Notes: generated by a model not told the origin, from the sequence alone. Counted from the stretch's first letter, positions 1 through 9,556 are shown. The stretch is 64,000 nucleotides of DNA from Pseudomonadota bacterium (GCA_021820845.1 JAKADC010000001.1:186001-250000); one strand, 5' to 3'. Program-made: numbers and translations.

Positions 1-324
1 GCATGTCCCCGCTGCGCTTCGGCGTATGCCTACGAAGACGGCGCCCTGCTCGTATGCCCGGAATGCGGTCACGAGTGGCCGAAAGACGCGGCGCCGGCTG
101 CGGACGAGACGCGCGTCGTGCGCGATGCCCACGGCAACGTGCTCGCCGACGGCGACACGGTGACGGTGATCAAGGACCTCAAGGTCAAGGGCGCGTCGCT
201 GGTCGTGAAGGTGGGCACCAAGGTGAAGAACATCCGCCTCGTCGACGGCGACCACGACATCGACTGCAGGATCGATGGCATCGGGGCGATGCAGCTGAAG
301 TCGTCGTTCGTGAAGAAAGCCTAG
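1..324 (+). CDS. phnA: PhnA/YjdM-type zinc-ribbon protein, 5' end cut by window
   Basis: The reading frame is open from base 1 and ends at a TAG at 322-324, so the start lies upstream of the window. The visible N-terminal part has two Cys-x-x-Cys knuckles (CPRC and CPEC), a zinc ribbon. It is followed by the β-rich domain typical of PhnA/YjdM ([14 protein letters not shown], then [15 protein letters not shown]). The family is about 110 residues and nearly all of it is present. It was named for alkylphosphonate utilisation, but no C-P lyase genes are nearby and the biochemical role is not established. Family assignment is strong; function is not implied. Confidence 0.85.
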   Translation, partial: ACPRCASAYAYEDGALLVCPECGHEWPKDAAPAADETRVVRDAHGNVLADGDTVTVIKDLKVKGASLVVKVGTKVKNIRLVDGDHDIDCRIDGIGAMQLKSSFVKKA

Positions 325-346
325 CCGCCGCGGGCGCGACGGGCGG

Positions 347-655
347 CTAGTGCTCGATGCGCTCGACCAGCTTTTCGAGCTGCCGCGCCAGGTTGTCCCA
401 GACGATCATCGGTCCCTCGTTTTCGAATTCCGCCTCTGACCACTGTTCCGGCGAGCGCTGCCTGTATTCCTCGACCCGGCTCGAGAGCGTGTCGCGCGTC
501 GCGCGGGCCTGCGCCAGTTCCGCCGCCGCGTCGCCGCCTGCTTTGCCGATGCCTTGCTGGGCGCGGCCGAGCAGGCTGTCGACGTGCTTCAGCCGCATCT
601 CGTGTTCAAGGATGTGCTGCTGGATCAGATGATCGATTTTCGGCGTTTCGGCCAT
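347..655 (-). CDS. Small coiled-coil hypothetical protein
   Basis: This 102-residue protein is not recognised. It is rich in Glu, Arg, Gln and Ala, with long amphipathic stretches (HILEHEMRLKHVDSLLGRAQ and ELAQARATRDTLSSRVEEYR) that should form helices or a coiled coil. There is no signal peptide, membrane segment or cysteine. It sits downstream of hemH on the same strand but beyond a terminator-like hairpin, so it probably has its own promoter. It faces the phnA-type gene tail to tail across about 22 bases. A small cytoplasmic helical protein is all that can be supported. Confidence 0.55.
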   Translation of the reverse strand: MAETPKIDHLIQQHILEHEMRLKHVDSLLGRAQQGIGKAGGDAAAELAQARATRDTLSSRVEEYRQRSPEQWSEAEFENEGPMIVWDNLARQLEKLVERIEH

Positions 656-668
656 GTCCGATTCTCCC

Positions 669-703
669 GAAAAAACGCTGTGACGGCTTTTACGATAGCC
701 GTC
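669..703 (-). terminator. Rho-independent terminator after hemH
   Basis: On the minus strand a 7-bp stem (GACGGCT/AGCCGTC, bases 682-703) with an 8-base loop is followed six bases later by a run of six T (669-674). It lies about 55 bases past the hemH stop, as expected for the end of an hrcA-hemH transcript. Confidence 0.6.
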
Positions 704-757
704 GATGCGGCGCCCGACAACCGCGGTCCCGGACGCGTGGGGCGGGGTCGTTCGCGC

Positions 758-1861
758 CTAGCTGCGCGCGCCCATCGCCAGCGCCCGGTTCTTGCTGGCA
801 TGGCGCGCCTGTTCGTCGGCGTCGCGGTCCCAGGTTTCGCTGACCCACCCGCCCAGGTTTTCGAGCGCGATGCGGCCGAGTGCGTCGATCCAGTGCGGGT
901 GTTCGTTGAGCGCGGGGATGTAGTGGAATGCCTTGCCGCCGGCGGCGAGGAACGTGGCGCGCCCTTCCATCGCCAGTTCTTCCAGCGTTTCGAGGCAGTC
1001 GGCGGCGAAGCCGGGCGCGACGACATCGACGCGGGCGACGCCGGCGCGGCCGAGTTCGGTCAAGGTCTTGTCGGTGTAGGGCTTGATCCATTCGGCGCGG
1101 CCGAAGCGCGACTGAAAGGTGAGGCGAACCTGTTTCGGTTCGAGTCCCAGCGCTTCGGCGAGCAGGCGCCCCGTTTTCTGGCATTCGCAGTGGTAGGGGT
1201 CGCCTTTTTCCAGGGCATAGCGCGGCACGCCGTGAAAGCTCATCAGCAGCATGTCCGGGCGTCCGTGCGTCTGCCAGTAGTCGCGGATGTTGGCGGCGAG
1301 CGCGCGGATGTAGCCGGGGTGGTCGTGGTAATGCTGGACCGTGCGCAGCGCCGGCTGCGTGCGCGTCCGCCGCAGCCAGTCGAACGCGGCGTCGAAGGCG
1401 CTGGCGGTGCTGGAGGCGGCGTACTGGGGGTAGGCGGGCAGAATGAGGATGCGGTCGCAGCCGGCCGCCTTCATTTTGGCGAGGGTGCCGGGGATGCCAG
1501 GATTGCCGTAGCGCATCGCCCATTCGACCATGAACGGCGAGGCGATGCGCGCACCCAGCCAGCCCTTCAGCAGCTTGGCCTGCTTCTCCGTATGGATCTT
1601 CAGCGGCGAGCCGTCCGGCGTCCAGATCGCGGCGTATTTCGCGGCCGATTTTTTCGGCCGGGTATTGAGGATGATGCCGTTGAGGATCAGCCACCACAGG
1701 GCGCGCGGGATCTCGACGACGCGCGGGTCGGACAGGAATTCCTTGAGGTAGCGCCTCAGCGCCTGCGGCGTCGGCGCATCGGGGGTGCCGAGGTTGACCA
1801 GCAGGATGCCGGTCTTCGCCTGCCGGCCGTGGCCGTATTCGGGTTCTTTCAGATAGCTCAT
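758..1861 (-). CDS. hemH: Ferrochelatase
   Basis: HemH inserts Fe2+ into protoporphyrin IX, the last step of protohaem synthesis, at the cytoplasmic face of the membrane. The 367-residue length is normal for proteobacterial HemH. It opens with the family start region ([22 protein letters not shown]) and carries the SFHGVP motif with the metal-binding His, the QSRFG segment and the C-terminal [13 protein letters not shown] segment with the conserved acidic residue. The frame is open further upstream, but the ATG at 1861 overlaps the hrcA stop by one base (TGATG), which favours this start and suggests translational coupling. A haem-demanding neighbourhood (cytochromes c, NO reductase) fits. Very secure. 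Confidence 0.96.
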   Translation of the reverse strand: MSYLKEPEYGHGRQAKTGILLVNLGTPDAPTPQALRRYLKEFLSDPRVVEIPRALWWLILNGIILNTRPKKSAAKYAAIWTPDGSPLKIHTEKQAKLLKGWLGARIASPFMVEWAMRYGNPGIPGTLAKMKAAGCDRILILPAYPQYAASSTASAFDAAFDWLRRTRTQPALRTVQHYHDHPGYIRALAANIRDYWQTHGRPDMLLMSFHGVPRYALEKGDPYHCECQKTGRLLAEALGLEPKQVRLTFQSRFGRAEWIKPYTDKTLTELGRAGVARVDVVAPGFAADCLETLEELAMEGRATFLAAGGKAFHYIPALNEHPHWIDALGRIALENLGGWVSETWDRDADEQARHASKNRALAMGARS

Positions 1862-2880
1862 CAGTGATGATGCGAGAGGGCGCTCGACAGGAGCTTGGCG
1901 GTGACGTCGACGATGGGCACCACCCGCTCGTAGGCCATGCGCGTCGGCCCGACGACGCCGAGCGTTCCCACGACCTGCCCGTCGACCGAATAGGGCGCGG
2001 TGACGAGGCTGCATTCGTCGAGCGGCAGCAGATCGGATTCGCCGCCGATGAAGATCTGGACGCCGGTGGCGTTGCGCGACTGGTCGAGCAGTTGAAGCAG
2101 GCCGGTTTTCTTTTCGAAGGCGTCGAACAGGCGGCGCAGGCTGGTCATGTTGCTCGACAGATCCTGCACGTCGAGCAGCCTGCGGCTGCCGGACACCACC
2201 ACGTTCTCCTGGCTGGCGTCGAGCGCCTGGCTGCCGGCGTCGACAGCGGCCGCCATCAGCCGCGTGATGTCCTCGCGCATGCGCCCGAGTTCGTCGCGCA
2301 GCTTCGCGCGTACCTGGTCGAAGCTGTGCCCGGCAAAATTCTGGTTGAAGAAGTTGGCCGCTTCGGTCAGTTGCGAGGCGCTGTAAGGCTGGCTCGTGAC
2401 GATGATGCGGTTCTCGACCTCGCCTTCCATGGTGACGAGGATGAGCAGGATGCGCTTCTCCGACAGACTGAGGAATTCCACCTGGCGGAACGCCGGGTTG
2501 CGGCGCGGCGTCATCACGAGCCCGGCAAACTGGCTGAGATCGGACAGCAGCGTGGAGGCGGCGGTCATGAGCCGCTGCGGGTCGGCAGCGGCGAGGCTGT
2601 TCTCGAGCTGGCTGACCTCGATCTGCGCCAGCGGCCGTACCGTCAGCAGCGTGTCGACGAAGAAGCGGTAGCCGCGCGGCGTGGGCACGCGCCCCGCCGA
2701 GGTATGCGGGCTGGCGACGAAACCCATCTCCTCGAGATCGGCCATGATGTTGCGGATGCTGGCGGGCGACAGGTCCAGGCCAGCGTGCTTCGAGAGGGTG
2801 CGCGAGCCGACGGGTTCCCCTTCGCTGATATAGCGTTCCACCAGGGTTTTCAGCAGGATACGGGCACGGTCGTTGAGCAT
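1861..2880 (-). CDS. hrcA: Heat-inducible transcription repressor HrcA
   Basis: HrcA represses groESL/dnaK-type heat shock genes by binding CIRCE operators. The 339-residue protein begins with a winged-helix domain ([40 protein letters not shown]) and continues through the family's conserved [16 protein letters not shown] segment into a GAF-like C-terminal domain ending in [15 protein letters not shown]. An upstream in-frame extension has no family resemblance, so ATG at 2880 is chosen. A TATAAT lies only six bases before it on this strand. No CIRCE inverted repeat was found in the intergenic region with nadK. It forms a unit with hemH. Confidence 0.96.
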   Translation of the reverse strand: MLNDRARILLKTLVERYISEGEPVGSRTLSKHAGLDLSPASIRNIMADLEEMGFVASPHTSAGRVPTPRGYRFFVDTLLTVRPLAQIEVSQLENSLAAADPQRLMTAASTLLSDLSQFAGLVMTPRRNPAFRQVEFLSLSEKRILLILVTMEGEVENRIIVTSQPYSASQLTEAANFFNQNFAGHSFDQVRAKLRDELGRMREDITRLMAAAVDAGSQALDASQENVVVSGSRRLLDVQDLSSNMTSLRRLFDAFEKKTGLLQLLDQSRNATGVQIFIGGESDLLPLDECSLVTAPYSVDGQVVGTLGVVGPTRMAYERVVPIVDVTAKLLSSALSHHH

Positions 2881-3001
2881 GGGCTCATTATAAGGGGCGA
2901 GGAGCCGGGATTCGGGATTACCGGATGAACGGCGGAACGCCGCGAACGAAAACGCGCCGTCCCCGGAATCCTGACCTCCGACCCCTATATAATCGCCCTT
3001 C

Positions 3002-3874
3002 ATGCAAACCCCTTTCCACACGGTCGGCCTGGTCGGCAAGTACGACAATCAGGGCATGGAAGCGTCGGTGCGCGCGCTGGGCGAGTTCCTCCGCGGGCGT
3101 GGGCACGATGTCCTGCTGGCGTCGCAGACTGCGGAGCGTTTGGGGATCCGGGATTTTCCCACGCGCAATCTGCACGATCTGGCGGCCGGAAGCGACGTCG
3201 TCGTGGTGCTCGGCGGCGACGGCACGATGCTGTCGATCGCGCGCGAACTGGCGCCCAACGGCGTGCCGCTCATCGGGATCAACCAGGGGCGCCTCGGCTT
3301 CCTCACCGATGTCATGGCCTACGAGATGCGCGACGCCATCGCCGAGATTCTCAGCGGCCAGTACGTGGCGGAAGAACGCATCCTGCTGAACGGGCAGATC
3401 CGCCGGGGCGGGGAACGCGTGTACGAGTCCACGGCCTTCAACGACGTGGTGGTCGGAAAGGGCGGCTCGGGTCGCCTGATCGACCTCGAGATCGCGATCA
3501 ACAGCGAGTTCGTCTACAGCCAGCGCGCCGACGGCCTCGTGGTCACCAGCCCGACCGGCACCACCGCCTACGCGCTGTCGGCGGGCGGGCCCATCGTGCA
3601 TCCGACGCTCGAAGCCGTCGCGCTGGTGCCGATCTGCCCGCACACGCTGTCGGCGCGCCCCATCGTGGTGAGCAGCCATTCGCGCATCGAGCTGCATCTC
3701 ACCTACGCCGACGACGCGCGCGTGCATTTCGACGGCCAGCAACATTTCGACCTGGTGAGCGGCGACCATGTGTGGATCACCCGCGCCAGCCGCCCCGTCA
3801 CCCTGCTGCACCCGCATTCGTACAGCTACTACGACACCCTGCGGCAGAAGCTGCATTGGGGCAAGAAACTCTAG
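3002..3874 (+). CDS. nadK: NAD kinase
   Basis: Phosphorylates NAD+ to NADP+ in the cytoplasm. The 290-residue protein shows the diagnostic GGDGT motif near residue 72, followed by the [10 protein letters not shown] segment and the TSPTGTTAY glycine/threonine-rich loop, all characteristic of bacterial NadK. The divergent hrcA gene and the recN gene 14 bases downstream give the classic betaproteobacterial hrcA/nadK-recN arrangement. A TATAAT at 2988-2993 lies eight bases before the ATG without a convincing -35, so a nearly leaderless transcript is possible but unproven. Confidence 0.97.
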   Translation: MQTPFHTVGLVGKYDNQGMEASVRALGEFLRGRGHDVLLASQTAERLGIRDFPTRNLHDLAAGSDVVVVLGGDGTMLSIARELAPNGVPLIGINQGRLGFLTDVMAYEMRDAIAEILSGQYVAEERILLNGQIRRGGERVYESTAFNDVVVGKGGSGRLIDLEIAINSEFVYSQRADGLVVTSPTGTTAYALSAGGPIVHPTLEAVALVPICPHTLSARPIVVSSHSRIELHLTYADDARVHFDGQQHFDLVSGDHVWITRASRPVTLLHPHSYSYYDTLRQKLHWGKKL

Positions 3875-3888
3875 CGCAGCACGCTCAC

Positions 3889-5544
3889 ATGCTGTCGCAT
3901 CTGTGCATCCGCAACTACCTGCTGGTCGAGTCGGTCGAGCTCGATTTCGCGCCGGGCCTGACCGTGCTCACCGGCGAGACCGGCGCGGGCAAATCCATCC
4001 TGGTCGACGCGCTGGCGCTGGCGCTGGGCGACCGCGCCGAGGCCGGCGTGGTACGCCAGGGCGCGTCGCGGGCGGAAATCACCGCCGAGTTCTCGATCGA
4101 CGGCCTCCCTGCGCTCGCGGCCTGGCTCGACGAGGCCGGCATCGCCTCGAACGACGGGACGCTGATCCTGCGCCGCGTGATCGATACCGGCGGCCGCTCG
4201 CGCGCCTTCATCAACGGCACCCCCGCGCCGCTCGCGCAAATGAAGGACGCGGCCGATTTCCTGCTCGACATTCATGGCCAGCACGCGCATCACGCCCTGC
4301 TGCGGCCGCAGGCGCAGCGCGAGGCGCTCGACGCCTTCGCCGGTGCGCAGCCGCTCGCGGCGGCGGTGAGCGCGGCGTGGCATGCCTGGCAGGCGGCGCG
4401 GTCGCGGCGGCTGGAGGCCGAAACCCATAGTCAGGCACGGCAGATCGAACGCGAAGGCCTGCGGCTGGCGGTCGAGGAACTGAGCGCGCTGGGAAGCGAC
4501 CTCGCGCGCTGGGACGAGATCCAGGCCGAGCATGCGCGGCTCGCGCACGTCGGCACGCTGGCGGAGGGCGGACACGCGCTGATCCAGGGGCTGGACGAAG
4601 GGGAGGACGCGCTGTCGAGCCGGCTCGGCGAGATGTGTGCGCGGCTCGACGCCATGCAGGCGGTGGACGGCAGCCTCGCCGAGATCGCGGCGCTGCTGAA
4701 TTCGGCCAGCGCCGACCTGGCCGAGGCCGGCCACGCCTTGCGCCGTTATGCCGACCACCTCAATCTCGATCCCGAGCGGCTCGCCGAACTCGATCGCGTG
4801 CTCGGCGACATGCACGGCCTGGCGCGCAAGCATCGCGTGCAACCGGAGGCGCTCGCCGGCCTGCTCGACGGCTATCGGGCACGCCTGGGCGAACTCGCCG
4901 CCTGCGACGACGTCGACGCGCTGCAGGCGGCCGAGGACGCCGCTTTCGCGCAATACCTCGCGGACGCGAAGCTGCTCGGCGGGCTGCGCCGCAAGGCGGC
5001 CGCCGCGCTGTCGAAGCAGGTGACGGCGGCGATGCACGAGCTCGCGCTCGCCGGCGGCCATCTCGAGGTCGCTCTGCACGTGGCCGGCGAGCCCCGCGCG
5101 CACGGGCTCGAAGACGTGAGCTTCCTCGTCGCCAGCCATCCCGGCCTGCCGCCGGGGCCGCTCGGCAAGGTGGCGTCGGGCGGCGAGCTGTCGCGGATCA
5201 GCCTGGCGGTCCAGACCGCGCTCTCGGGCGTCGCCGGCGTGCCGACGCTGATTTTCGACGAGGTCGACGTCGGCATCGGCGGCAGCGTCGCCGAAGCGGT
5301 GGGCCGCCGGCTGGCGAAGCTGGGCGAGACCCGCCAGGTGCTGGTCATCACCCATCTGCCGCAGGTGGCGGCGCGCGGCGTGCAGCACCTGCGCGTGACC
5401 AAGCAGGCGAACGGCAGCTTCGTCTCGTCCAATATCGAGTCGCTCGATGCGGACGCGCGCGTCGAGGAGATCGCGCGCATGCTGGGCGGCCTCAGGATCA
5501 CGGCCACGACGCGGAAGCATGCCGCCGAAATGCTAGCCGGGTGA
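3889..5544 (+). CDS. recN: DNA repair protein RecN
   Basis: RecN is an SMC-like ATPase acting early in double-strand-break repair. The 551 residues show the Walker A loop GETGAGKS near residue 30, a long helical middle expected to form the coiled coil, the ABC signature SGGELSRISLA near residue 431 and Walker B IFDEVDVGIGG near 456, then the ITHLPQVAA segment. The start MLSHLCIRNYLLVE matches the family; an upstream in-frame extension overlaps nadK and is rejected. The stop overlaps the next ATG, suggesting cotranslation with the nuclease gene. Confidence 0.97.
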   Translation: MLSHLCIRNYLLVESVELDFAPGLTVLTGETGAGKSILVDALALALGDRAEAGVVRQGASRAEITAEFSIDGLPALAAWLDEAGIASNDGTLILRRVIDTGGRSRAFINGTPAPLAQMKDAADFLLDIHGQHAHHALLRPQAQREALDAFAGAQPLAAAVSAAWHAWQAARSRRLEAETHSQARQIEREGLRLAVEELSALGSDLARWDEIQAEHARLAHVGTLAEGGHALIQGLDEGEDALSSRLGEMCARLDAMQAVDGSLAEIAALLNSASADLAEAGHALRRYADHLNLDPERLAELDRVLGDMHGLARKHRVQPEALAGLLDGYRARLGELAACDDVDALQAAEDAAFAQYLADAKLLGGLRRKAAAALSKQVTAAMHELALAGGHLEVALHVAGEPRAHGLEDVSFLVASHPGLPPGPLGKVASGGELSRISLAVQTALSGVAGVPTLIFDEVDVGIGGSVAEAVGRRLAKLGETRQVLVITHLPQVAARGVQHLRVTKQANGSFVSSNIESLDADARVEEIARMLGGLRITATTRKHAAEMLAG

Positions 5545-6173
5545 TGCGCGGATTGGCGCGATTGTTGCGCGGACACATGCGGATACGCCTCAAGGGACAC
5601 GCGCTGGGCGCCGTGCTGGCGTTGTGCCTGCCGGCGCTTGTGTCGGCGCTCCCCGCGCCGGCGGCCGCGGAAACGCTCCACGGCGTCGTCATTGCGGTGA
5701 TCGATGGCGACACCGTGTTGTTCAGGCCCGACGCCAGCTCGCCCTCCCGCCGCGCCTTCATGAAAATCCGCCTGGCCGACATCGACGCGCCGGAGCACGA
5801 CCAGCCCTATGGCGACGCGGCGACACGCGCGCTGGCGGCGATGATCCTCAAGCGATGCGTCGCGGTCGATACGGTGGCCACCGACGTCTACGGCCGCACC
5901 ATCGGACGCATCAGGGTGGGCGCGGGCGAAGCGGTCGGCCTGGATCTGGTCCGGCGCGGCCTGGCATGGCCGGCGGCGCGTTCGCGGCGGGCTGCCGCGG
6001 CGAGGGCGTTGCAGCACGAGGCACGCCATGAACGCCGGGGGCTGTGGCGGGACGCGGCGCCGGTGCCGCCGTGGGTGTGGCGGCGGACCCATCCGCCGGA
6101 AGCGCGGCCGGCAGACCGTTCGACGGCGCGGCGCGCATCCGGCGCCCCGCGTCGAAGTTCAGAAGAATATTAG
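5544..6173 (+). CDS. Secreted thermonuclease-family (SNase) protein
   Basis: Staphylococcal-nuclease-fold protein, expected to act outside the cytoplasm. A hydrophobic stretch (LGAVLALCLPALVSALP) ending in APAAAE is a credible signal peptide. The SNase core follows: VIDGDT (calcium-site Asp), KIRLADIDAPEHDQPYG (catalytic Arg and Glu region) and DVYGRTIGRI (second catalytic Arg). All expected active-site residues are visible. The C-terminal 40 residues are Arg/Ala/Pro rich and probably disordered. ATG 5544 overlaps the recN stop; ATG 5577 would give a shorter signal peptide and is equally possible. Substrate not proven. Confidence 0.85.
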   Translation: MRGLARLLRGHMRIRLKGHALGAVLALCLPALVSALPAPAAAETLHGVVIAVIDGDTVLFRPDASSPSRRAFMKIRLADIDAPEHDQPYGDAATRALAAMILKRCVAVDTVATDVYGRTIGRIRVGAGEAVGLDLVRRGLAWPAARSRRAAAARALQHEARHERRGLWRDAAPVPPWVWRRTHPPEARPADRSTARRASGAPRRSSEEY

Positions 6174-6313
6174 GAGATAACGTTATAACTCTTTGTCATA
6201 AAAGGATTTTTTAGATGCCTGGCCGCCATCGGCCCGGCCGGGCAGTTTTATAATCGGCGCAAGCCCTGCGTCAGACGGGGAACCCAACGACAACCCAACC
6301 AGAGAGAGCGAGG

Positions 6314-6652
6314 ATGATGAAACTCACCACGATGACGCTGTGCGCGTCCGTGCTCCTGGTGTTGGCCGTGCCGGTTCAGGCAGCGGGCGACCCCAAGGCC
6401 GGGCAACTCAAGAACTCGATGTGCGCCGGTTGTCACGGCATCCCCGGCTGGCGAACCGCGTATCCCTATGTGTACAGCGTTCCCATGCTGGGCGGGCAGC
6501 ACGCGGAATACATCGTTGCCGCGCTCAAGGCCTACAAGGACGGCGAACGCAACCATCCCGGCATGAAGAGCATCGCGAGCAGCCTGTCCGAGCAGGACAT
6601 GGAAGATCTCGCGGCGTATTACGAGTCGTCGTACAGCGGCCCGGCCCATTGA
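6314..6652 (+). CDS. Small periplasmic cytochrome c (class I)
   Basis: A 112-residue precursor with a clear signal peptide (MKLTTMTLCASVLLVLAVPVQAA) and one haem c attachment site, CAGCH, soon after the cleavage site. A GxRxxYPY-like stretch and MLGGQHAEYIVAALKAYKDGER match the c553/c4-type fold, with a Met likely to be the distal ligand. It is probably a soluble electron carrier in the periplasm. It is followed 11 bases later by a second cytochrome of the same type, so the two are cotranscribed. The partner enzyme is not identifiable from context. Confidence 0.87.
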   Translation: MMKLTTMTLCASVLLVLAVPVQAAGDPKAGQLKNSMCAGCHGIPGWRTAYPYVYSVPMLGGQHAEYIVAALKAYKDGERNHPGMKSIASSLSEQDMEDLAAYYESSYSGPAH

Positions 6653-6663
6653 GGAGAGACATC

Positions 6664-6990
6664 ATGAAGACAATGCCGCTCATCCTCGCGACCGCAGCGC
6701 TCGCCGCCTCGCTCCCGGTTCTTGCCGCCACGGGCAGTTACGACGCCGGCAAGGCCAAGTCCACCACCTGCGCCGCCTGCCATGGCTACGACGGAAACAG
6801 CACCATGCCGAGCTTTCCGAGACTCGCCGGGCAACACCGCGACTACCTGCTCCAGGCGCTGCACGAGTACAAGACCGGCAAGCGCACCAATCCCATCATG
6901 GGCGGCCAGGTGAAGGCCCTGTCCGACGCCGACATGGAGAATCTGGCGACGTACTTTTCCGAGCAGAAGGGCCTGACGCTGAAGTATTGA
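6664..6990 (+). CDS. Second small periplasmic cytochrome c
   Basis: A 108-residue precursor with signal peptide (MKTMPLILATAALAASLPVLAA) and a single CAACH haem-binding site. The downstream sequence FPRLAGQHRDYLLQALHEYK and the NPIMGGQ stretch parallel the preceding gene, so the pair probably arose by duplication of a c4/c553-like unit and may function as two halves of a dihaem electron carrier. GAGGAGAGAC just before the ATG is a good ribosome binding site. The gene ends 12 bases before a strong terminator. Confidence 0.87.
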   Translation: MKTMPLILATAALAASLPVLAATGSYDAGKAKSTTCAACHGYDGNSTMPSFPRLAGQHRDYLLQALHEYKTGKRTNPIMGGQVKALSDADMENLATYFSEQKGLTLKY

Positions 6991-7002
6991 TCCAAAGGAA
7001 TG

Positions 7003-7038
7003 AAAAAACGGGCGCCGCGATAACGGGCGCCCGTTTTT
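7003..7038. terminator. Bidirectional rho-independent terminator
   Basis: Perfect inverted repeat of 13-14 bases (A6CGGGCGCC facing GGCGCCCGT5) with T runs on both strands, between the cytochrome pair (plus) and the DUF2059 gene (minus). It can end transcription from both sides. Confidence 0.9.
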
Positions 7039-7072
7039 CATTGCGAGCCGTGCGCCGGAACCGGCGCCGGCT

Positions 7073-7591
7073 TCACGGCTTCTTCGCCTGGCTTGCCCTG
7101 AGTTCGGCGATCGCGTCGCGCTGCAACTGCTGGAGCTTGGGCAGCAAGGCCACCATGCGTCCCTGCATCGCCTGCATGCTGTTCCGCATCACGAGGGGCA
7201 TCTTCGCGATGACCGCCTGCCCCGGTTCCGAACGGTAGAAGTCGAGCATGCCGTCGACCTCCTTCTGCGTGAAAGACCGCTTGTAGATGTCGACGAACAT
7301 GGGCTCCAGCGTCTCCCATTTCATGTCTTCCTTGAACAGGGCGATCATCTTCGCGCGCATGTCGTCGATGATCTTCTGCTGGTCGGCGGTGAGCGTCTGA
7401 CCGCCAAGCGCCTGCTTCATGGAATTCTGCATCATCGAATCGATCTGCCCCATCGTGCTGTCGACCAGCTTTTCGGACTGCGTGACGGTGAGCAATTCGC
7501 GGATGGAGGCCTCGCTCGCGGGGACGTCTGCGGCGATGGCGGGCGCCGCGGCCAGGCAGGCGAGCAGGATGATGGCGCGTAGATTGATCAT
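7073..7591 (-). CDS. DUF2059 family secreted protein
   Basis: A 172-residue protein with a signal peptide (MINLRAIILLACLAAAPAIA). The mature part has helical repeats with the DUF2059 pattern: RELLTVTQSEKLVD, then FTQKEVDGMLDFYRSEPGQAVIAKMPLVMRNSM. It is probably periplasmic or outer-membrane associated; the family has no firmly assigned function. It is convergent with the cytochrome pair and shares their terminator. Family recognition is good. Confidence 0.8.
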   Translation of the reverse strand: MINLRAIILLACLAAAPAIAADVPASEASIRELLTVTQSEKLVDSTMGQIDSMMQNSMKQALGGQTLTADQQKIIDDMRAKMIALFKEDMKWETLEPMFVDIYKRSFTQKEVDGMLDFYRSEPGQAVIAKMPLVMRNSMQAMQGRMVALLPKLQQLQRDAIAELRASQAKKP

Positions 7592-7670
7592 GATTTTCCT
7601 CGTGATGGGGTGATGTGCCGGAAATGCACCCGGTTGGCGAGAGGGTAAAGCAAACCGCGCGCGCGGTCAC

Positions 7671-8489
7671 TCAGCGTTCGAGCGCGATGACGAGCGCCTG
7701 GATCTTGCCGTCGACCGGCCCGGGCCCGAATCGCTCGGCGATCGCCGCCGCGGCGGCGTCGGTCGCTTCGGCGAGCCGGGCGGCGTCGCGCGCCTCGATT
7801 TCGTTGCGCAAGGGCGTGCCCTGGCAGTAGGCGAATGCCGGGATGCGTGCGGACGCCGCCGTGCTCCGCGCCGCGACAGTGTCGACGCGCGGAGGCGCGG
7901 CAAAGCCGCCTTCGCGAAGATCGCGTTCGATTTCCGCACGCTCGTGGTAGCCATGCGGCGTGCGGGCCAGGAAGCGCGGCGGGTCCTCGGGGAAAAGCGA
8001 TGCCGGCGCCGTCGTCACCGTATCCGCGAATTCGTTCTCCTCGATCCGGTCCCAGACGTTGAACATCAAAGTGCCGCCCGGCCTCAGCACGCGGCGCGCC
8101 TCCGCGAACACGCCTGGCCTGTCGGGAAAGAACATGACGCCGAACTGGCAGATCACGGCGTCGAACTGCGCGTCGCCGAAAGGCAGGTGCAGGGCGTTCG
8201 CCTGGTGCCACTCGACCGGGCGGCGCGTGCCGATCCGGACGGCCATGTCGAGCATCGGCCGGTTCAGGTCCATCGCGACGATCGCGGCGGCTTCCGGCAG
8301 CGCGGAGGCCAGGCACCGGGTCACGACGCCCGTGCCGGCGGCAATCTCGAGCACGCGCGAAACGGGACGCGCCGCCAGCCGGCCGGCAAGGTCGTCGGCA
8401 TACGGCTGGAAGATGAGCGGGACGAGATGCGCCTCGTAGAGCGCCGGAATCGAGCCGGCAAAATGCGTGTCGGATAGAGGGCGGTTCAT
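7671..8489 (-). CDS. SAM-dependent methyltransferase (class I, UbiE-like)
   Basis: A 272-residue protein with the Rossmann methyltransferase motifs: VLEIAAGTGVVTRCL (motif I), IVAMDLNRPMLDMA (acidic post-I), FDAVICQFGVMFFPD (motif II/IV) and VLRPGGTLMFNVWD (post-II), as in the Methyltransf_11/UbiE group. The substrate cannot be told from sequence. The frame is open far upstream, but the deacetylase gene occupies that stretch and the MTase family begins just before MNRPLSDTHFAGSIP, so ATG 8489 is used. It lies 32 bases downstream of the deacetylase and may be cotranscribed with it. Confidence 0.85.
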   Translation of the reverse strand: MNRPLSDTHFAGSIPALYEAHLVPLIFQPYADDLAGRLAARPVSRVLEIAAGTGVVTRCLASALPEAAAIVAMDLNRPMLDMAVRIGTRRPVEWHQANALHLPFGDAQFDAVICQFGVMFFPDRPGVFAEARRVLRPGGTLMFNVWDRIEENEFADTVTTAPASLFPEDPPRFLARTPHGYHERAEIERDLREGGFAAPPRVDTVAARSTAASARIPAFAYCQGTPLRNEIEARDAARLAEATDAAAAAIAERFGPGPVDGKIQALVIALER

Positions 8490-8521
8490 CGGCGTTTCCT
8501 GGCTGGCGGCGAAGGCGGGAC

Positions 8522-9445
8522 CTAAAGCTGCGCCAGCGTTTTGATGTGCGCGGCTGCGCTGCGTCCGAGCGAACTCAGATCGTAACCGCCTTCGAGCACC
8601 GAGACGATGCGCCCGCCGGCGTGACGCGCGGCGACGACCATGACCTGTTCGGTGATCCAGACGTAGTCCGCCTCCACCAGGCCGAACTGGGCCATGTCGT
8701 CCTCGCGGTGGCCGTCGAAGCCGGCGGAGAAAAACAGCATCTGCGGGCGGAACGCCTCCAGCGCGGGGAGGATGCGTACCGCGAAGGCGTCGCGGTACGC
8801 GGCGCCTGCGGTCCCGGCGGGCAGCGGCACGTTGACGATGCGTTCGCTGACGGTCTCGGCGCCGCAGAAGGGATAGTAGGGATGCTGGAAGGTGGAGCAC
8901 AGCATCAGCCGCGGCTCGTCGCGGAAGATGTCCTCGGTGCCGTTGCCGTGATGGACATCGAAATCCACGATGGCGACGCGTTCCAGCCCGTGCCGGTCGA
9001 GCGCGTGGGCGGCCGCCACGGCGATGTTGTTGAAGATGCAGAAGCCCATCGCGCGGTTGCGGGTCGCATGGTGGCCGGGCGGGCGACAGGCGACGAAGGC
9101 GTTGGCCGCGTCGCCCGCCATCACGAGGTCGACGGCCACCGCCGCACCGCCGGCGGCATGCCAGGCGGCGTCCAGCGTGTGCGGATTCATGCTGGTATCC
9201 GGATCGAGTTCGCGCAGCCCTTCCCGCGGTGAGGCCGCCTCGATGAAGTCGATGTAGGCCGCGTCGTGCACCCGCAGCAACTGGGCCCGCTGCGCGCGCG
9301 GCGCTTCAAGGTGGCTCAGGTGGTCGAACAGTCGCGCCGCGTGCAGCCGGTCGTCGATCGCGCGCAGGCGGGCCGGGCTTTCGGGATGCCCGTTGCCCAT
9401 GTCGTGCAGCAGGCAGCTGGGATGGGTGATGTAGGCGGTGTGCAT
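8522..9445 (-). CDS. Histone deacetylase family (AcuC/Hda-like) deacetylase
   Basis: A zinc-dependent deacetylase of the arginase/deacetylase fold, 307 residues. Visible motifs are HDMGNGHPESPARL, RPPGHHA (catalytic His pair), GFCIFNNIAVAA, the metal-binding VDFDVHHGNGTED and SAGFDGHRED. All catalytic positions are intact. Bacterial relatives remove acetyl groups from lysines or polyamines. It is divergent from the Pat-type acetyltransferase gene across 111 bases, suggesting an acetylation/deacetylation pair (inference). An open frame continues antisense to the neighbour, but family similarity starts at MHTAYITHPSCLLHD. Confidence 0.92.
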   Translation of the reverse strand: MHTAYITHPSCLLHDMGNGHPESPARLRAIDDRLHAARLFDHLSHLEAPRAQRAQLLRVHDAAYIDFIEAASPREGLRELDPDTSMNPHTLDAAWHAAGGAAVAVDLVMAGDAANAFVACRPPGHHATRNRAMGFCIFNNIAVAAAHALDRHGLERVAIVDFDVHHGNGTEDIFRDEPRLMLCSTFQHPYYPFCGAETVSERIVNVPLPAGTAGAAYRDAFAVRILPALEAFRPQMLFFSAGFDGHREDDMAQFGLVEADYVWITEQVMVVAARHAGGRIVSVLEGGYDLSSLGRSAAAHIKTLAQL

Positions 9446-9556
9446 GGCTCGGCGGCGTGGCAATGGACGAACTATAGTCCGGCCGGTTGGCGGCGTGACG
9501 GGGGATGGCCTAGGATAGGCTGTCCTCGCCCCGAACGGATCCCCTTCAGAGCAGCC

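Noticed and set aside
2881-3001. CIRCE operator for HrcA
   Set aside because: No TTAGCACTC-N9-GAGTGCTAA-like repeat found in the hrcA-nadK gap.
4635-5543. Extended N-terminus for the secreted nuclease
   Set aside because: The open frame runs through recN in another frame and is Arg/Ala-rich shadow; the signal peptide supports a start at 5544 or 5577.
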